Below are positions 17,304 to 26,465 of a DNA stretch of 64,000 bases, one piece after another. Both the position numbers and the translations under genes were made by a program. The DNA lies in contig DAZV01000047.1 of the NCBI GenBank assembly GCA_002083825.1, positions 62,001-126,000 on the forward strand, read 5' to 3'. The notes below the pieces were generated by a model. The model worked only from the letters and a program-made list of their open reading frames with translations, ran no database searches and was not told the DNA's origin. How positions within the stretch are numbered: position 1 is the first letter of the stretch; each line of letters starts with the position of its first letter. The stretch comes from Candidatus Sericytochromatia bacterium S15B-MN24 CBMW_12 (lineage in GTDB: Bacteria > Cyanobacteriota > Sericytochromatia > S15B-MN24 > UBA4093).

Positions 17304-18151
17304 ACCTGGATTTCTATTCCCGAGAACCGCTAGGCTTCGAGCAGGAGATCCCGATCTTCTCGGAGCGAAACGCCTACACGGCGAACTACGAGCAGATTTC
17401 GGGGGATCACCTGGCGGCCTTGAGGGAGACGGGAATCAACCCGTTCATCGAGGCCGACATCTGGAACCAGGCCGAGCAGTCCACGATCGCCCTGGTCCGG
17501 AAGTACTCCCGTCCCGGGGAGGCCATTTTGGACGTGGGGGTGGGCCTGGCGCGCCTGCTCTCGCACTTTCCGACGCTGAGGCGCTTCGGCACGGATATCA
17601 GCCTCCAGTACCTGCAAGAAGCGCGAGCGAACGGGGTCGAGGTTTGCTATGCCTTGGCCGACGATCTGCCCTACCGGGATGAAGCCTTCGACATGGTCGT
17701 CTGCACCGACGTGATCGAGCATGTCCTGGATCTGAATCGGAGCTGCGAGCGGATCCTTTCGACCCTCAAGCCGGACGGGATCCTGGTGGTACGCGTTCCC
17801 TACCGGGAGGACCTGACCTACTACGCCTCGCCCGAGTGCCCGTACCGCTATGTTCATTTGCGCACGTTCGACGAGCCATCCCTGCGCCTATTCTTCGAGC
17901 GCGTGATGGGCTGCGAGGTCGTGGAGACGACCCTGGCCGCCTACGCTCCCTACGGGGGGCGATTGAAGTTTCCATTGAACTTCCCGAAGCGCGACGCGCT
18001 GCTGCGGCGGGTTTTTTCACTGCTCAAGGCCGTCCATCCGCCTACTTACCAGGCCATGCTGAGGCGGTTCTTCCTGCCCATCGAGATCAACGTGGTCGTC
18101 AGGAAACGTGCCTGGGTTCCCCATTCCGAGGCTCCATGCGCAACGTCCTGA
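17300..18151 (+). CDS. SAM-dependent methyltransferase, glycan-cluster type
   Basis: 283 residues. Motif I ILDVGVGLARLLSHF with a downstream strand-2 acidic residue (FGTDISL), then LPYRDEAFDMVVCTDVIEHVLDL and LKPDGILVVRVPYRED: a class I (UbiE/Methyltransf_11-like) enzyme. Start ATG 17300 overlaps the flippase stop; an in-frame start ten codons upstream is inside the flippase gene and less likely. Probably methylates a glycan repeat unit or its carrier; the substrate is unknown. Overlaps the next gene by 16 bp. Confidence 0.75.
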   Translation: MNLDFYSREPLGFEQEIPIFSERNAYTANYEQISGDHLAALRETGINPFIEADIWNQAEQSTIALVRKYSRPGEAILDVGVGLARLLSHFPTLRRFGTDISLQYLQEARANGVEVCYALADDLPYRDEAFDMVVCTDVIEHVLDLNRSCERILSTLKPDGILVVRVPYREDLTYYASPECPYRYVHLRTFDEPSLRLFFERVMGCEVVETTLAAYAPYGGRLKFPLNFPKRDALLRRVFSLLKAVHPPTYQAMLRRFFLPIEINVVVRKRAWVPHSEAPCATS

Positions 18152-19380
18152 TTCTCTACTGCAACACCACCTTCCCGATGCGGGCGACGATTCATGATCA
18201 CCTATACGCGTTCCGGGAGTACGGCAAGTCGCTTCGCTGTTACTACGTGAATCTCGACCTTCGCGGGTTGCCGCGATACCTCGAGGCGATCGCGTTCGAC
18301 GCCATCCTCTTCCACACGACCTTTCTTTCCAAGCGCTGGTATCCCGAGGTCTTCCGGGAGTACCAGCGCAAGGTCGAGCCCCTCAAGCGTTCCGGCGCCC
18401 TGAAGATCGCCCTCCCCCAGGACGAGTTCATTCACACGGACATCCTCGGCGAGTTCATCGACGCCTTCGAGATCGACCAGGTCTTCTCGGTGGCTCCGGA
18501 ATCCGAGTGGCCGAAGATTTACCCGTCGGTGAACCGGGAACGGGTGCGCTTCGAAACGCTGCTCACCGGTTACCTGAGCGACGCGACCCTGGCGCGAATC
18601 GAGGCCCTGGCGGCCAAGCATACGAGTCGCGCGATCGACGTCGGGTACCGGGCCTGGCGCGCGGCGGCCTGGCTCGGACGGCATGGCATCCTGAAGGCCC
18701 GGATCGACGACGTCTTCAAGGAAGCGGCCCCCCGGAAAGGCCTGGTGGTCGATGTCTCCACGGATCCCGCCGACACCTTCCTGGGGGACGACTGGTATGC
18801 CTTTCTGCTGCGCTGCAAGTACACCATCGGGGTCGAGGGCGGAGCGAGCATCCTGGACCGGGACGGAGCGCTGAAGGCGAAAACCGAGGCCTACACCCAG
18901 CTCCACCCGGAGGCGGGATTCGAGGAGATCGAGGCGAACTGCTTCCCGGGCCGCGACGGGTCGCTCGCTCTTTTCGCCATCTCCCCGCGCCACCTGGAGG
19001 CCTGCGCGACCCGGACCTGCCAGATCCTCATCGAGGGCGACTACAATGGTATCCTGGAGGCGGATCGGCACTACATCGCGCTGAAGCCGGACTTCAGCAA
19101 CCTCGACGAGGTCCTCGAACTCGTCAGCTCCGATCACCTGAGGGAGAACGTGACGCGTCAGGCTTATCAGGACATCGTCCAATCCGGTCGGTACACCTAC
19201 CGCCACTACGTGGAGGCCATTTTCGGGGCGTCCCCGCCCCCCAAGCACCGGACTCCCCAGCAACGCGTGCGGGAGGCCTTTTGGTTCGCCTGGGCTCGCC
19301 TGGAGGATGCCGCGATCCCCGGGGCGTACCGTTTCTACCGCGCATGGCTCCGGCCCCTGCGCCAACGTCTGAGGAGGTAG
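18136..19380 (+). CDS. Uncharacterised protein of polysaccharide cluster, possibly glycosyltransferase-like
   Basis: 414 residues, starting MRNVLILYCNTTFPMRATIHDHLYAF at ATG 18136 inside the end of the methyltransferase gene; the frame is open well upstream, but that part is a shadow. No family motif is certain. A region near 230 (GVEGGASILDRDGALKAKTEAY) and the ALPQDEF segment resemble the two-domain layout of CgeB/GT-B-like proteins found in glycan clusters. It has no signal peptide or transmembrane helix. Function left open; it ends 2 bp before an AsnB-like gene. Confidence 0.5.
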   Translation: MRNVLILYCNTTFPMRATIHDHLYAFREYGKSLRCYYVNLDLRGLPRYLEAIAFDAILFHTTFLSKRWYPEVFREYQRKVEPLKRSGALKIALPQDEFIHTDILGEFIDAFEIDQVFSVAPESEWPKIYPSVNRERVRFETLLTGYLSDATLARIEALAAKHTSRAIDVGYRAWRAAAWLGRHGILKARIDDVFKEAAPRKGLVVDVSTDPADTFLGDDWYAFLLRCKYTIGVEGGASILDRDGALKAKTEAYTQLHPEAGFEEIEANCFPGRDGSLALFAISPRHLEACATRTCQILIEGDYNGILEADRHYIALKPDFSNLDEVLELVSSDHLRENVTRQAYQDIVQSGRYTYRHYVEAIFGASPPPKHRTPQQRVREAFWFAWARLEDAAIPGAYRFYRAWLRPLRQRLRR

Positions 19381-19382
19381 CC

Positions 19383-21299
19383 ATGTGCGGCATCGCCGGG
19401 GCCTTCTCCCTGCAGCACGAACCCTTGCTCGACCTGGAGCGCCACTTGCGGGTCATGAGCCGTCTCCAGCGTCACCGGGGACCCGACGGCGAGGGCTACT
19501 GGTCCCATCCCCGCGGCCATGCGGGCTTCGCGCACCAGCGCCTGGCCATCATCGACGTCCAGACCGGCGCGCAGCCCATGCGCGACGCGGCGGGGAACGC
19601 CATCACCTACAACGGCGAGACCTACAACTACCGGGAACTGCGGTCGGAACTCGGCGGGGAGTTCCGGACCGCCTCGGACACCGAGGTCCTCCTGCGGGCC
19701 TACGGGCACTGGGGTCCCGATTGCGTGCAGCGCCTGCGCGGCATGTTCTCCTTCGCCCTCTGGGACGAGGCCCGTCAGACGCTGTTCTGCGCGCGTGACC
19801 GCTTCGGCATCAAGCCCTTCTACTACACGGTGGTCGACGGCGTCTTCTACTTCGCCTCCGAGATCAAGGCCCTCCTGCCTTTCGTCCCGCGGATCGAGAC
19901 CAACCTCGAGGCCCTGCGGGACTACCTGACCTTCCAGTTCTGCCTGCCCGGAAAGACCCTCTTCGCGGGCATCCACGAACTCATGCCGGGGCACTTCCTC
20001 GAAGTCCGCGACGGCCGGGTCGACGTGAAGCGCTACTGGGACGTCTACTACCACCTGGACTGGGATCACTCTCCCGCTTACTTCGAAGAGAAGCTGCACG
20101 ACCTGATGGAGGATTCGGTCCGCCATCATCTGCTCAGTGACGTTCCCTTGGGGGCCTACCTGAGTGGCGGGCTGGACTCCAGCATCGTCGCCTCGCTGGC
20201 GAGCCGGCAGGGAGCCAGCGGGTTCATGGGTTTCACCGGCAAGTTCGACCGGGGCCCCGAGTACGACGAGAGCCCCTACGCCCGGAGCTTGGCCGAGTGG
20301 CGCGGGTTTCCGCTCGAAGAGGTCAGCATCACCGCGACCGACTTCATCGACAACATCCGGCGGGTGATCTACCACCTCGATCACCCGGTGGCGGGTCCTG
20401 GCTCCTTTCCTCAGTTCATGGTCTCCAAGCGGGTCGCCGCTCACCGTAAGGTGGTGCTCGGCGGCCAGGGCGGAGACGAGATCTTCGGCGGTTACGCTCG
20501 CTACCTCGTCGCTTACTTCGAGCAATGCATCAAGGCGGCCATCGACGGCACCATGAACGACGGCAACTTCATCGTCACCTACGAGTCCATCATCCCGAAC
20601 CTCAAGGCCCTCAAGCAGTACAAGCCCCTCTTGCAGGAGTTCTGGAGCGAAGGCCTCTTCGAGAGCATGGATAGCCGTTACTTCCGCCTGGTCAACCGCG
20701 CGAACCACCTGCAGAGCGAGATCCGCTGGGAGAGCTTCGGGGATTACGCGCCATTCGCGGCTTTTCAGCGGATCTTCAACGGGGATAACATCCAGAAGGA
20801 ATCCTACTTCGACCGGATGACCCACTTCGATTTCAAGACCATCCTGCCCGCCCTCCTGCACGTCGAGGATCGCGTCAGCATGGCGCACGGGGTGGAGAGC
20901 CGCGTCCCCTTCCTGGATCATCCCCTGGTGGAGTTCGCCGCCACCATCCCCTCCAACGTCAAGTTCAAGGACGGGACCATGAAGCAGCTGCTGAAAACGG
21001 CCATGAAAGATCACCTGCCTGCTGCAATTCTCGGTAGACAGGATAAGATGGGGTTTCCGGTTCCGTTGAACGACTGGGTGAAGCACGAGGTGAGGGACTT
21101 CGTCGTGGACGTCTTCTCCTCGGGAAGCGCGTTGTCGCGAGACATGATCGACAACCGCCAAGTCCTGAACAACCTCGATCGCGACAGGAAGTTCGGACGC
21201 AAGCTCTGGGGCTTTCTGTCGCTGGAGCTCTGGCAGCAAGAGTTCCACGACAAGGCCCCCATGTACAGGTCCCTTTTGGATGAGGAGGTTAGGGTTTGA
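19383..21299 (+). CDS. AsnB-like glutamine-dependent amidotransferase (first copy)
   Basis: 638 residues. Cys2 is the glutaminase nucleophile (MCGIAGAF), followed by RHRGPDGEG and YNGETYNYRELR. The synthetase half has the PPi loop SGGLDSS at about 261-267, GGQGGDEIFGGY and VESRVPFLDHPLVEF. This is full-length asparagine synthetase B architecture. In O-antigen clusters such paralogues (WbpS, WbmE, WbtH types) amidate hexuronic acids to uronamides, which would fit the diacetamido-mannuronate pathway at the start of this operon; true asparagine synthesis is the alternative. Start ATG 19383 with GAGGAGGTAG upstream. Confidence 0.87.
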   Translation: MCGIAGAFSLQHEPLLDLERHLRVMSRLQRHRGPDGEGYWSHPRGHAGFAHQRLAIIDVQTGAQPMRDAAGNAITYNGETYNYRELRSELGGEFRTASDTEVLLRAYGHWGPDCVQRLRGMFSFALWDEARQTLFCARDRFGIKPFYYTVVDGVFYFASEIKALLPFVPRIETNLEALRDYLTFQFCLPGKTLFAGIHELMPGHFLEVRDGRVDVKRYWDVYYHLDWDHSPAYFEEKLHDLMEDSVRHHLLSDVPLGAYLSGGLDSSIVASLASRQGASGFMGFTGKFDRGPEYDESPYARSLAEWRGFPLEEVSITATDFIDNIRRVIYHLDHPVAGPGSFPQFMVSKRVAAHRKVVLGGQGGDEIFGGYARYLVAYFEQCIKAAIDGTMNDGNFIVTYESIIPNLKALKQYKPLLQEFWSEGLFESMDSRYFRLVNRANHLQSEIRWESFGDYAPFAAFQRIFNGDNIQKESYFDRMTHFDFKTILPALLHVEDRVSMAHGVESRVPFLDHPLVEFAATIPSNVKFKDGTMKQLLKTAMKDHLPAAILGRQDKMGFPVPLNDWVKHEVRDFVVDVFSSGSALSRDMIDNRQVLNNLDRDRKFGRKLWGFLSLELWQQEFHDKAPMYRSLLDEEVRV

Positions 21300-22240
21300 A
21301 AGTACTGATTACCGGCGGAGCGGGCTTCATCGGCTCGCACGTGGCCGATCGCCTGATCGAGCGCGGCGACGAGGTCATGGTCATCGACAACTACGCCACG
21401 GGCCGACGGGACAATCTCGCTCCCGGTCCGAGCCTCAGCTTGGTCGAGGGTAGCATCGCCGATCGCGAGCTTGTGGACCGGGCCTTCGCCGAGTTCCAGC
21501 CCGAGATCGTGGTGCATGCCGCCGCCTCCTACAAGGATCCCGACGACTGGGCCGAGGATTCCCGCACCAACGTCCTGGGAACGGCCAACGTGGTCCAGGC
21601 CGCCAAGGCTCACGGAGTGAAGCGCTTCCTCTACTTCCAGACCGCCCTCTGCTACGGGCTGAACCCGCTGGAGCAACCCATCACCCTGGGCCTCCCGCTC
21701 ACTCCCGGGGACTCGTCCTACGCCATCAGCAAGACCGCCGGCGAGCACTACGTCCAGCTCAGCGGCATGGAGACCCTTTCCTTCCGGCTCGCCAACGCCT
21801 ACGGTCCCCGAAACCTGAGCGGCCCCTTGCCGACCTTCTTCCACCGCCTCACCAGCGACAAGCCCTGCTTCGTGATGGACACCCGCCGGGATTTCATCTT
21901 CGTCGACGATCTGGTCCAGGTGGTGATGAAGGCGATCGACGGCATGGGCCAGAAGGGCGTCTACCACATCTCCAGCGGCTCGGACTATTCCATCAAGGAA
22001 CTCTTCGACGCCACCCTCGCCGCGCTCTCCATGACGCTCGCCCAGGAGGTGGAGGTTCGTCCGCGCGGGGCCGATGACGCCTTCACCATCCTGCTCGATC
22101 CCTCCAAGACCGAAGCGGACTTCGGCTGGCGCGTCTCGACCCCGCTGGAGCAAGGCGTCCGCGCGGCGATCGACTGGTACAAGGAAAACGGCATCAGCCA
22201 GACCTACACCCACCTCAAGCTGGCTACGGCCAAGAGCTAG
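21296..22240 (+). CDS. NAD-dependent epimerase/dehydratase (extended SDR)
   Basis: 314 residues. Rossmann motif [16 protein letters not shown] (4-20) and a catalytic YAISK motif (SSYAISKTAGEHY). Similar to UDP-glucose 4-epimerase-type SDRs in glycan clusters; exact substrate unknown. Starts with TTG 21296 overlapping the AsnB-like stop, with GAGGAGGTT directly upstream. A partner SDR follows after 17 bp. Confidence 0.8.
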   Translation: MKVLITGGAGFIGSHVADRLIERGDEVMVIDNYATGRRDNLAPGPSLSLVEGSIADRELVDRAFAEFQPEIVVHAAASYKDPDDWAEDSRTNVLGTANVVQAAKAHGVKRFLYFQTALCYGLNPLEQPITLGLPLTPGDSSYAISKTAGEHYVQLSGMETLSFRLANAYGPRNLSGPLPTFFHRLTSDKPCFVMDTRRDFIFVDDLVQVVMKAIDGMGQKGVYHISSGSDYSIKELFDATLAALSMTLAQEVEVRPRGADDAFTILLDPSKTEADFGWRVSTPLEQGVRAAIDWYKENGISQTYTHLKLATAKS

Positions 22241-22257
22241 CTGGAAGGAGAGACCTC

Positions 22258-23298
22258 ATGACGTTCGAAGGACGGAAGATCCTGGTCGTCGGAGGCGCGG
22301 GCTTCGTCGGCAGCAACCTCGTGAGGTTGCTGCTGGAAACGAACCCGCGCGAGATCGTGGTGATCGACAACCTGCTCTCCGCCGAGCGGGTGAATGTCCC
22401 CGACCACCCGCTTCTGACCTTCATCGAGGGATCCGTCACCGATGACCGGGTGCTCATGGGGCTGGAAGACGACCTGGACGTCGTCTTCCACCTCGCGACC
22501 TTCCACGGGAACCAGAACTCGATGGCCGACCCCCTGGCCGATCACGAGAACAACACCCTGACCACCCTGAAGCTCTTCGAGCGCCTCAAGTCGTTCAAGA
22601 CCCTGAAGAAGCTGGTCTACTCCTCGGCGGGCTGCACCGTCGCGGAGAAGACCTTCGACGACGTCGAGGCCACCCCGGAGGACGCCCCCGTCTCGCTCTG
22701 GCTCGACAGCCCCTACCAGATCTCGAAGATCATCGGGGAGTACTACTCCAACTACTACTTCAAGCAGCACGGCCTTCCCGTGGTGAAGGCGCGCTTCCAG
22801 AACGTCTACGGGCCGGGCGAGATCCTGGGGGCCGGCCTCTGGCGCGGGACCTCGGCCACCATCTGGCGGAACGTCACTCCGAGCTTCGTCTACCGCGCCC
22901 TCAAGCACATGCCCCTGATTGTGGAGAACGGCGGGATAGCGACCCGCGACTTCATCTACGTCGAGGACATCGCCCGGGGCTTGATGAGCTGCGCGCTTCA
23001 AGGCCTGCCTGGTGAGGTCTACAACCTCGCGAGCGGCGTGGAGACCTCCATCGCCGATCTCGCGGAACGCGTCAACGCGGGCGCGGAGAATCCGACTCCC
23101 ATCGAGTGGGGGCCCAAGCGCGACTGGGATCGCTCCGGCAAGCGCTTCGGCAGCACCGAAAAGGCCGAGCGCGAGCTCGGCTTCAAGGCGACGACCCCCC
23201 TCGCGGAAGGCGTGGAACGGACCCTCGCCTGGACCCGCGACAACCTCGCGCTCATCGAGGCCTGCATGAACAAGCATGCTTCCGTCGGAGCCCGGTAG
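22258..23298 (+). CDS. NAD-dependent epimerase/dehydratase (extended SDR), second copy
   Basis: 346 residues. N-terminal VVGGAGFVGSNLVRLLL and a catalytic YQISK motif (DSPYQISKIIGEYY). An atypical feature is VYSSAGCTVAEKTF, where the usual SSS/SST-V-YG catalytic segment stands. Possibly a UDP-sugar epimerase or dehydratase acting with the preceding SDR. Clear ribosome-binding site AAGGAGAG before ATG 22258. Confidence 0.8.
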   Translation: MTFEGRKILVVGGAGFVGSNLVRLLLETNPREIVVIDNLLSAERVNVPDHPLLTFIEGSVTDDRVLMGLEDDLDVVFHLATFHGNQNSMADPLADHENNTLTTLKLFERLKSFKTLKKLVYSSAGCTVAEKTFDDVEATPEDAPVSLWLDSPYQISKIIGEYYSNYYFKQHGLPVVKARFQNVYGPGEILGAGLWRGTSATIWRNVTPSFVYRALKHMPLIVENGGIATRDFIYVEDIARGLMSCALQGLPGEVYNLASGVETSIADLAERVNAGAENPTPIEWGPKRDWDRSGKRFGSTEKAERELGFKATTPLAEGVERTLAWTRDNLALIEACMNKHASVGAR

Positions 23299-23301
23299 CC
23301 C

Positions 23302-24480
23302 TTGCACGACCCGACTGCCCGCAGCGAGAAGACCGTCGCGGTCCTCTCCTTCACCAATCTCGCTTCCGACCCCCGCGTCAACCGGCAGATCCGCTGGCTG
23401 GCGTCTCGGTACTCGGTCGTCGCTCTCGGCCTCGCGGATCCCAATGTTCCGGGGGTCCGTTTCGTGCCGTGCCGCTTCGAGAACCGGGGGACCCTGGGCA
23501 AGTTCGGAGTGCTGCTTCGCCTGCTGTTTCGCCGCCACGAGGCCTACTACTGGTCGCAGGCGCATCACCGCGAGGCGAGGGAGCTGTTGGCGGGCTTGAA
23601 GGTCGACGCGATCGTCGCCAACGACCTCGAGGCGCTCCCGGTGGCCTTGGCGGCTTCCGGCGGCCAGCCGGTGATCATGGACGCCCACGAATACGCCCCG
23701 AGGGAGTTCGATGAAAGCCTCTGGTGGCGCCTGCTCGTTCAGCCCTACAAGGTCGCCCTCTGTCGACGCTACCTCTCCCGGGCCGCCGCGATGGTGACGG
23801 TTTGCGACGGGATCGCCGCGGAGTACCGGGACCGCTTCGGGGTCATGCCCGGGGTGATCACCAACGCTCCGGATGCCGAGCCGCTGGAGCCGCATCCCAC
23901 CGATCCGAGGCGCATGCGCATGATCCATCACGGCGGCGCGACCCGCTCGCGGAAGATCGAGCTCATGATCCGCATGATGGCCCATCTCGACTCCCGCTTC
24001 GAGCTCGACCTGATGCTGGTGCCGGAGTCGGGCGACTACGTGGACGAACTCAAGCGCCTGGCGGCTGGAGATCCGCGGATTCGCTTCGTTCCCCCCGTCC
24101 CCATGCGCGAGATCGCGCGGACCCTCTCAGCCTACGACATCGGTCTCTACCTGCTGGAACCCAACAACTTCAACAACCGGATGGCGCTCCCCAACAAGTT
24201 CTTCGAGTTCATCCAGGGGCGGCTCGCCGTGGCCATCGGGCCTTCCCCGGAGATGGCCCGGATCGTCACGGAGCATGGACTCGGAGTGGTCGCCGCCGCC
24301 TTCACCCCGCGGTCCCTGGCCGATGCCCTCAATCGCCTGGACGCGTCCTCGATCGACGCCTTCAAGGCTCGTTCGCATGCCGTTGCCCGGGACCTCTCGT
24401 CGGAACGCAACGCCGAGAAGTTCCTGGCGCTGGTCGAGCAAACCCTTGGTGAACCCTCATGTGCGGCATCGCAGCCCTGA
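23302..24480 (+). CDS. GT4-like glycosyltransferase
   Basis: 392 residues, GT-B fold. N-terminal VAVLSFTNLASDPRVNRQIRWL is typical of group 1/GT4 enzymes; the donor half contains MIHHGGATRSRKIELMIRMM and YLLEPNNFNNRMALPNKFFEF, whose ALPNK(F/L)-E segment is the nucleotide-sugar-binding region. TTG start at 23302, three bases after the previous stop. Its 3' end overlaps the second AsnB-like gene by 22 bp. Acceptor and donor unknown. Confidence 0.75.
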   Translation: MHDPTARSEKTVAVLSFTNLASDPRVNRQIRWLASRYSVVALGLADPNVPGVRFVPCRFENRGTLGKFGVLLRLLFRRHEAYYWSQAHHREARELLAGLKVDAIVANDLEALPVALAASGGQPVIMDAHEYAPREFDESLWWRLLVQPYKVALCRRYLSRAAAMVTVCDGIAAEYRDRFGVMPGVITNAPDAEPLEPHPTDPRRMRMIHHGGATRSRKIELMIRMMAHLDSRFELDLMLVPESGDYVDELKRLAAGDPRIRFVPPVPMREIARTLSAYDIGLYLLEPNNFNNRMALPNKFFEFIQGRLAVAIGPSPEMARIVTEHGLGVVAAAFTPRSLADALNRLDASSIDAFKARSHAVARDLSSERNAEKFLALVEQTLGEPSCAASQP

Positions 24481-26465
24481 TCCGCCTTCGTCCAGGGGCA
24501 AACCTGGCGGGTATCGGTCCGATGACCGACCTCATTCGCCACCGCGGGCCGGATGACGAGGGCTTCGCCCTGTTCTTCGACGAACGTCCGGCGCTTCCCA
24601 TGGGAGGAGCGGATACCCCGCCGTCGGCCTTCGATTCGGGCCTCGTCTATGCCCCCGAGGGGCGGTTCGACGCGTCGGTCGCCACGGAGGCTCTCGCCGC
24701 TCTGGGGCACCGCCGTCTCTCCATCCTGGACCTCTCGGACGCCGGCCACCAGCCCATGGCGTCTGAGGATTCCCGCTTCTGGATCACCTACAACGGGGAA
24801 ATCTACAACTACCGCGAACTGCGCTCGGAACTCGAAGGCGCGGGGCATCGCTTCGCGACCCATACCGATACCGAGGTGATCCTCGCCGCCTATGCCGAGT
24901 GGGGGGCGGATTGCCTTCACCGCTTCAACGGCATGTGGGCCTTCGTCCTCCTCGATCGCCAGGAGGGACGCGTCTTCGCCGCCCGGGATCGCTTCGGGGT
25001 GAAGCCGCTCTACTACTGGGTCTCTTCCGAGGGTTTCCTGGCGCTGGCCTCCGAGATCAAGCAATTCACCGTCCTTCCGGGCTGGCAGGCTCGGGTGAAC
25101 GGGCAACGGGCCTATGACTTCCTGGCCTGGGGCATGCTGGATCATACCGGGGAGACCCTCTTCCACGGGGTTCGCCAGCTAAGGGGCGGAGAAGCTTTCG
25201 AAACCCGCCTCGAGACTCTGGGTGCCGAGGTTCCGGTCTACCGCTGGTACACGCTCGAACCCCGTCCCTTCGAGGGGGACATGGCGGCGGCTTCCCGATC
25301 GTTCGAGGAATTGCTCCGGGATGCCGTGAGCCTGCGTCTGCGCGCGGACGTGCCGGTCGGATCGTGCCTGTCGGGCGGCCTGGACTCGTCCTCGATCGTC
25401 TGCCTCGCGAACGATCTCCTGGGGGATTCCGCCGGTCTGCAAAAGACGTTTTCCGCCTGCTCGGACATCAAGCGCTTCGACGAGCGGGAGTACATCGACG
25501 AGGTCGTCCTTTCCCGCCGCATCGACTCCCGAACCGTCACCCCCGCCCTCGACGGCCTCTTCGAGGCGCTCCGGCCGTTGACCTGGCATCAGGACGAACC
25601 CTTCGGCTCCACCAGCATCTACGCGCAGTGGCATGTCTTCAAGCTGGCGGCATCGAACGGCGTGAAGGTGATGCTCGACGGCCAGGGGGCGGATGAGCAG
25701 TTGGCCGGTTACCACGGCTTCTTCGGGGCGCGATTCGCGCAGCTCTTCCGGACGCTTCGCTGGCGGACCCTCTGGAAGGACATCAAGGCGAGCGAGCGGC
25801 TTCATGGGTACGGGGCGATGAGCGCGCTTCGCATGATGGCCACCGTCCTCCTGCCGGAAGCCTTGCAAGCGAAGATCAGGCGGACCGGTGGCACCTCCAC
25901 GTCCGTTCCGGATTGGCTGAACCTCGAGACCCTCGGGGCGCTTCCCCTTCACCCGATCGCCGCCCGCGGCCGCATGCCCCGGACCATTCAAGAAATCTCG
26001 CATGCGCAGCTGACCGCGACGAACCTCCCCCTGCTGCTCCACTGGGAGGATCGCGACTCCATGGCCCATTCCATCGAATCGCGAGTTCCCTTCCTCGATT
26101 ACCGCCTGGTCGAGTTCGTGCTGGGCCTGCCTGACGACTTCAAGCTCTCCGAGGGGGTGACCAAGCGGGTTCAGCGCGAGGCGATGCGCGGGATCCTGCC
26201 CGAACGAATCCGCATGCGCATGGACAAGATGGGCTTCGTCACCCCGGAGGAAACCTGGGTTCGGGAGCAGAGCCCCGAGCGCTTCCGCCAGGCCCTGGCC
26301 GAAGCGGTGATGGCCTCGCGGGGCATCCTGAACGAGGCCGCTTTGCCCCTGCTGGAGCGCATGATAACTGGGCAAGCGCCCTTCAGCTTCGTAGCCTGGC
26401 GCCTGATCAGCTTTGGGCAGTGGATGGAGGCTTTTGACGTCCGGCCGATGGGGAAGCTCGCATGA
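24459..26465 (+). CDS. AsnB-like glutamine-dependent amidotransferase (second copy)
   Basis: 668 residues. Cys2 nucleophile (MCGIAALI), IRHRGPDDEGF, YNGEIYNYRELR, then the synthetase loop SGGLDSS near 305, DGQGADEQLAGY and IESRVPFLDYRLVEF. Clearly diverged from the 19383 copy, so not a recent duplication. It contains an extra 30-residue stretch in the glutaminase domain (GGADTPPSAFDSGLVYAP). Probably amidates a carboxyl group on the glycan. Starts inside the preceding glycosyltransferase and shares ATGA with the next gene. Confidence 0.87.
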   Translation: MCGIAALIRLRPGANLAGIGPMTDLIRHRGPDDEGFALFFDERPALPMGGADTPPSAFDSGLVYAPEGRFDASVATEALAALGHRRLSILDLSDAGHQPMASEDSRFWITYNGEIYNYRELRSELEGAGHRFATHTDTEVILAAYAEWGADCLHRFNGMWAFVLLDRQEGRVFAARDRFGVKPLYYWVSSEGFLALASEIKQFTVLPGWQARVNGQRAYDFLAWGMLDHTGETLFHGVRQLRGGEAFETRLETLGAEVPVYRWYTLEPRPFEGDMAAASRSFEELLRDAVSLRLRADVPVGSCLSGGLDSSSIVCLANDLLGDSAGLQKTFSACSDIKRFDEREYIDEVVLSRRIDSRTVTPALDGLFEALRPLTWHQDEPFGSTSIYAQWHVFKLAASNGVKVMLDGQGADEQLAGYHGFFGARFAQLFRTLRWRTLWKDIKASERLHGYGAMSALRMMATVLLPEALQAKIRRTGGTSTSVPDWLNLETLGALPLHPIAARGRMPRTIQEISHAQLTATNLPLLLHWEDRDSMAHSIESRVPFLDYRLVEFVLGLPDDFKLSEGVTKRVQREAMRGILPERIRMRMDKMGFVTPEETWVREQSPERFRQALAEAVMASRGILNEAALPLLERMITGQAPFSFVAWRLISFGQWMEAFDVRPMGKLA

